Shown here: positions 61,275 through 64,000 of the stretch, in pieces | Numbering within the stretch: position 1 is the first letter of the stretch | How the letters are laid out: each line of letters begins with the position of its first letter | Origin: Paenibacillus paridis | Lineage (GTDB): Bacteria > Bacillota > Bacilli > Paenibacillales > Paenibacillaceae | DNA length: 64,000 nt | Reading direction: 5' to 3' | NCBI RefSeq assembly: GCF_006345825.1 | Contig: NZ_VCIX01000088.1 | Span: 186,001 to 250,000 of the forward strand | Made by a program: the position numbers and the translations under genes | The notes under the pieces: model-generated | Told to the model about the DNA's origin: nothing | The model's input: the letters and a program-made list of their open reading frames with translations, nothing else | Database searches by the model: none

Positions 61275-62681
61275 ATGTTAAGGCAAAACCAACGGTTTTT
61301 GACCCAACTGTATATGTTGGCGGATTTATCTTGCACATTGGTCGTCTTTATGGCTGCGTATTGGCTTAAATTTTATAGCGGCCTGCTTCCAAGCTTTAAT
61401 TCCGTATCATTTTCTACTTATTTATTATGGGGAACGATTTACTCCTTTTCAGCGGTTCTCGTTGGGTTTTATTTTCAGTTTTATTCACCCAAACGACGCA
61501 AGAATTATTCCTATGAAGTATTAAGAATTTTACAAATTCAAACGATCAGCTTTCTCGGGCTGCTGAGTTTATTTTTCTTCACGCGCGAGGTACATATTTC
61601 CCGGGAATTTCTCGCCATTTTCTTTGTTATGAATTTTGTAGCGATCACGCTATACCGCTTCTGGGTGAAATCGATATTGGCTTCCTTCCGTCGTAAAGGC
61701 TTCAATAAACGGTTCGTGCTGATCGTAGGCGCGGGTTCGGTAGGGCGCAGCTTCTATCACAACTTGCAGCAGCATCCGGATTTAGGGTATGAGGTTGTTG
61801 GCTTTCTGGACGATTACCATAAGGAGCATTCGCCAGAACATAGCGATATGAAGCCGATTATCGGCTTGCTTGATGACTTGAAGCGGAAGCTGGAGAAACA
61901 TCCGATCGATGAGGTTATTATTGCGCTGCCGCTTGAAGCTCATGAGAAGTATGCTGAAATTATTGAAATATGCGAACGGACAGGCGTGAAGACGCTCATT
62001 ATTCCAGACTTCTTCGATTTGCTGCCTGCGAGGCCGTTTTTTGACAATTTTGCAGGCATACCGTTAATTAATGTAAGGGACATTCCGCTCGATGAGCTGA
62101 GCAACCGAATTTTGAAGAGATGGTTTGATATTGCTTTTTCGATTGCGGCTATTATAATGACTTCTCCCATTATGCTATTTATTGTTATAGGTCTGAAACT
62201 GACTTCTCCCGGCCCCATTCTCTTTAAGCAAGAGCGGATGGGACTGGACCGCAAGACGTTCCCGATGTTTAAATTCCGTTCTATGCATGTATCGACGGAT
62301 GCGGTTTCGGATACGCAGTGGACGGTCGAAAATGATCCGCGCCGGACGAAGTTTGGCAGCTTCCTGCGCCGTACCAGCCTGGATGAGCTGCCGCAGTTTT
62401 TTAACGTGCTGCTAGGGCATATGAGCGTTGTCGGACCGCGGCCGGAGCGTCCCTATTTTGTTCATCAATTTAAAGAGAAAATTCCGAAATATATGATTAA
62501 GCATCAGATCCGGCCCGGCATTACAGGCTGGGCGCAAACCAATGGTCTCAGAGGCGACACGTCGATTCAGGACCGGATCATGTTCGACATTTTTTATATT
62601 GAGAACTGGACGTTTTTCTTCGATATCAAAATAATTTTCAAAACGGTACTGAAGGGCCTGATGAACAAAAATGCATACTAA
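61275..62681 (+). CDS. polyprenyl-phosphate sugar-1-phosphate transferase (priming enzyme)
   Basis: A 468-residue membrane enzyme of the WbaP/WcaJ/WsfP type. Four N-terminal helices (residues ~10-130), a CoA-binding-like Rossmann region (VLIVGAGSVGRSF), then a fifth helix near residue 285 and the catalytic sugar-transferase domain with FKQERMGLDRKTFPMFKFRSM, RRTSLDELPQFFNVL, GPRPERPYF and RPGITGWAQ. It moves sugar 1-phosphate from a UDP-sugar to undecaprenyl phosphate. WsfP of Geobacillus is a close analogue. AGGTGA lies before ATG 61275. The donor (Gal or Glc) is not determined. Confidence 0.93.
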   Translation: MLRQNQRFLTQLYMLADLSCTLVVFMAAYWLKFYSGLLPSFNSVSFSTYLLWGTIYSFSAVLVGFYFQFYSPKRRKNYSYEVLRILQIQTISFLGLLSLFFFTREVHISREFLAIFFVMNFVAITLYRFWVKSILASFRRKGFNKRFVLIVGAGSVGRSFYHNLQQHPDLGYEVVGFLDDYHKEHSPEHSDMKPIIGLLDDLKRKLEKHPIDEVIIALPLEAHEKYAEIIEICERTGVKTLIIPDFFDLLPARPFFDNFAGIPLINVRDIPLDELSNRILKRWFDIAFSIAAIIMTSPIMLFIVIGLKLTSPGPILFKQERMGLDRKTFPMFKFRSMHVSTDAVSDTQWTVENDPRRTKFGSFLRRTSLDELPQFFNVLLGHMSVVGPRPERPYFVHQFKEKIPKYMIKHQIRPGITGWAQTNGLRGDTSIQDRIMFDIFYIENWTFFFDIKIIFKTVLKGLMNKNAY

Positions 62682-63642
62682 CCGGGAATCAGCTTCTAAC
62701 GTATCGGTCATTATTCCAACCTTGAATGCAGGCGCTGAGCTTGAGCAGCTGTTACAGCGGCTGCAAGGGCAGTCGGTGCAGCCCTTCGAGATTATTGTTA
62801 TTGACTCCTGCTCGACCGATGGAACGGCGGAGCTGGCGCAAAGAGCAGGCGTACGCGTGATGAAGGTGGATCGGGCGGAGTTTGACCACGGCGGCACGCG
62901 CAATAGAGCGGCTATGGAGGCGCGAGGCGATATATTCATGTTTATGACGCAGGACGCGCTGCCGTATGATGATAAGCTCATTGAGGAGCTGATTAGGCCG
63001 CTTTTTGAAGGGGATAAGGTTGTTTATGCCTATGCCAGACAAATCGCCAGACCCGAGGCTACGCTACTGGAGAAGCTGGCACGGCAGCATAATTACCCGC
63101 AGCAATCGGAGGTCAAGAGCTACGAGGATATTGAGCAATTAGGCATTAAGACGTTTTTTTGTTCCAACGTTTGCTCGGCAATCCGGCGGGAGACGTTTGA
63201 GAGTATGGGACGCTTTCAAGAGCCGGTTATTTTTAATGAGGATTTATTTATGGCGGCAAAATGTGTCCTGACAGGTTATAAAATAGCTTATAGTGCCGAA
63301 GCCGCCGTTTATCATTCACATAACTATACGGTCATGCAGCAATTCAAGCGTTATTTTGATAACGGCATATCGATGCGCTGCAATACGTGGATTACACCAT
63401 ACAGCGCCGTAGGCAAGGCAGGCTCCAAACTCGTGAAGCTGCAATTCAAGGAGCTACGCCGCAAGCGGCAATGGCTGCTGGTTCCGAAGCTGGTAGCTGA
63501 ATCAGCGGCCAAGCTCATTGGGTACAAGCTGGGAATGAATTATCGAATCCTGCCTGCCTTTGTCACTCGCAAATTAAGCATGCACCGTCTTATTCTTGCT
63601 CATCTGGAGGATAACGGGGCAAACGTTACTTTGAAATCTTAA
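62671..63642 (+). CDS. GT2 rhamnosyltransferase-like enzyme
   Basis: A 323-residue glycosyltransferase. SVIIPTLNAGAELEQLL, IDSCSTDGTAELA, DRAEFDHGGTRNRA and MTQDALPYDDKLI are typical of rhamnosyltransferases of the RfbN/WsfD-like kind, with the CSNVCSAIRRETFE and FNEDLFMAAK acceptor region. It overlaps the priming transferase gene by 11 bases, so the first sugar added to the lipid primer may well be its product. It ends the glycan locus in this window. Confidence 0.9.
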   Translation: MHTNRESASNVSVIIPTLNAGAELEQLLQRLQGQSVQPFEIIVIDSCSTDGTAELAQRAGVRVMKVDRAEFDHGGTRNRAAMEARGDIFMFMTQDALPYDDKLIEELIRPLFEGDKVVYAYARQIARPEATLLEKLARQHNYPQQSEVKSYEDIEQLGIKTFFCSNVCSAIRRETFESMGRFQEPVIFNEDLFMAAKCVLTGYKIAYSAEAAVYHSHNYTVMQQFKRYFDNGISMRCNTWITPYSAVGKAGSKLVKLQFKELRRKRQWLLVPKLVAESAAKLIGYKLGMNYRILPAFVTRKLSMHRLILAHLEDNGANVTLKS

Positions 63643-63784
63643 TCAGTTTATTAGGATATGGAGTCTGAACGGTCATTAACAACCGGCAGGCTTTTTTTTA
63701 TGCGATAGTATACGTTTCTTTGCCTCCGCTCAAACTAGAAAACCATTGTTTTTGGAATCGGGCAAGCAGAGGAGAGATGCGATT

Positions 63785-64000
63785 ATGGCTGCTTGGTGCA
63801 TTTGGTTGACTGTAATGCTTGCTGCTTATATTGCCCAGATCGGCGCTGTTTTTATTATGGAGCACCGCAGGCCTGCACAACTGACGGCATGGCTGCTTCT
63901 TGTTTTTATCTGTCCATTTATAGGCTTTGCTGCCTATCTTCTGCTTGCCAAGCACTTTACCAATCGCAGACGAATAGAACGATTTAAGCATGAAGCGGTG
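63785..64000 (+). CDS. cardiolipin synthase N-terminus, cut by window
   Basis: The first 72 codons of a gene running off the right end. Two membrane helices (residues ~4-24 and ~35-52) flank EHRRPAQLTAWLL, and KHFTNRRRIERF follows. This is the PLDc_N pattern of cardiolipin synthases, which join two phosphatidylglycerols; the HKD catalytic motifs lie beyond the window. GAGGAGAG precedes ATG 63785. Confidence 0.8.
   Translation, partial: MAAWCIWLTVMLAAYIAQIGAVFIMEHRRPAQLTAWLLLVFICPFIGFAAYLLLAKHFTNRRRIERFKHEAV

Overview
The window looks like a chromosomal segment of a Paenibacillus-type member of the Bacillota. The reasons are strong AGGAGG-type ribosome sites with frequent GTG and TTG starts, Bacillus/Paenibacillus-specific families (KapB, YpgR/CvfC, a YkpA-type ABC-F protein, UgtP-like glycosyltransferase, copper-amine-oxidase-like stalk domain), many intrinsic terminators, and a glycan locus resembling the S-layer glycosylation loci described in Paenibacillus and Geobacillus. 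The species was not determined.

Layout. 1-10.2 kb: the 3' part of a CopC-CopD copper protein, acpS, a small cytochrome c lipoprotein, an AraC regulator whose stop codon overlaps the mutY start, eda, a hydrolase, a transglutaminase-like protein and a YpgR/CvfC protein. 10.4-16.6 kb: an NAPE-PLD-like metallo-hydrolase, a Gfo/Idh dehydrogenase behind a hairpin repeat, an FAD oxidase with an unusual start, a half-length MFS protein and an ABC-F ATPase. 16.8-23.8 kb: a complete alpha-glucoside utilisation unit, a LacI regulator followed by binding protein, two permeases and a GH13 alpha-glucosidase. Its gene order is that of the rhizobial aglR-E-F-G-A operon, but no ATPase gene is present. It carries LacI-type operators, a cre-like CcpA site, an intercistronic hairpin and a triple hairpin repeat. 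24-42.5 kb: mostly housekeeping genes (cation efflux, NlpC/P60 hydrolase, DedA, malic enzyme, UgtP-like enzyme, kapB, SGNH esterase, the large subunit of glutamate synthase, PilZ, manC, an ABC-2 exporter, bactofilin).

42.6-63.6 kb is a surface-glycan locus. It holds a Wzy_C/O-antigen-ligase-like protein (candidate oligosaccharyltransferase), an AT-rich core (about 45-57 kb) with Wzm/Wzt exporter, five GT2 proteins or fusions, a methyltransferase-glycosyltransferase fusion, a sugar epimerase and two acyltransferases, then rmlACBD (dTDP-L-rhamnose), another GT2, a polyisoprenyl-phosphate sugar-phosphate transferase and a rhamnosyltransferase-like GT2. The simplest reading is: the sugar-phosphate transferase primes undecaprenyl phosphate, GT2 enzymes build a rhamnose-containing chain, the MT-GT fusion may cap it, Wzm/Wzt exports it, and the ligase-like protein attaches it to a surface protein such as an S-layer protein. 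The acceptor is not encoded here. A cardiolipin synthase gene runs off the right end.

No tRNA, rRNA, CRISPR array or prophage was seen. The only mobile-element trace is a decayed IS256-like fragment near 55.2 kb. Novel-looking structure is mainly in the repeats (8.6-8.9 kb; 11.65-11.73 kb and 19.71-19.83 kb) and the modular glycan locus.
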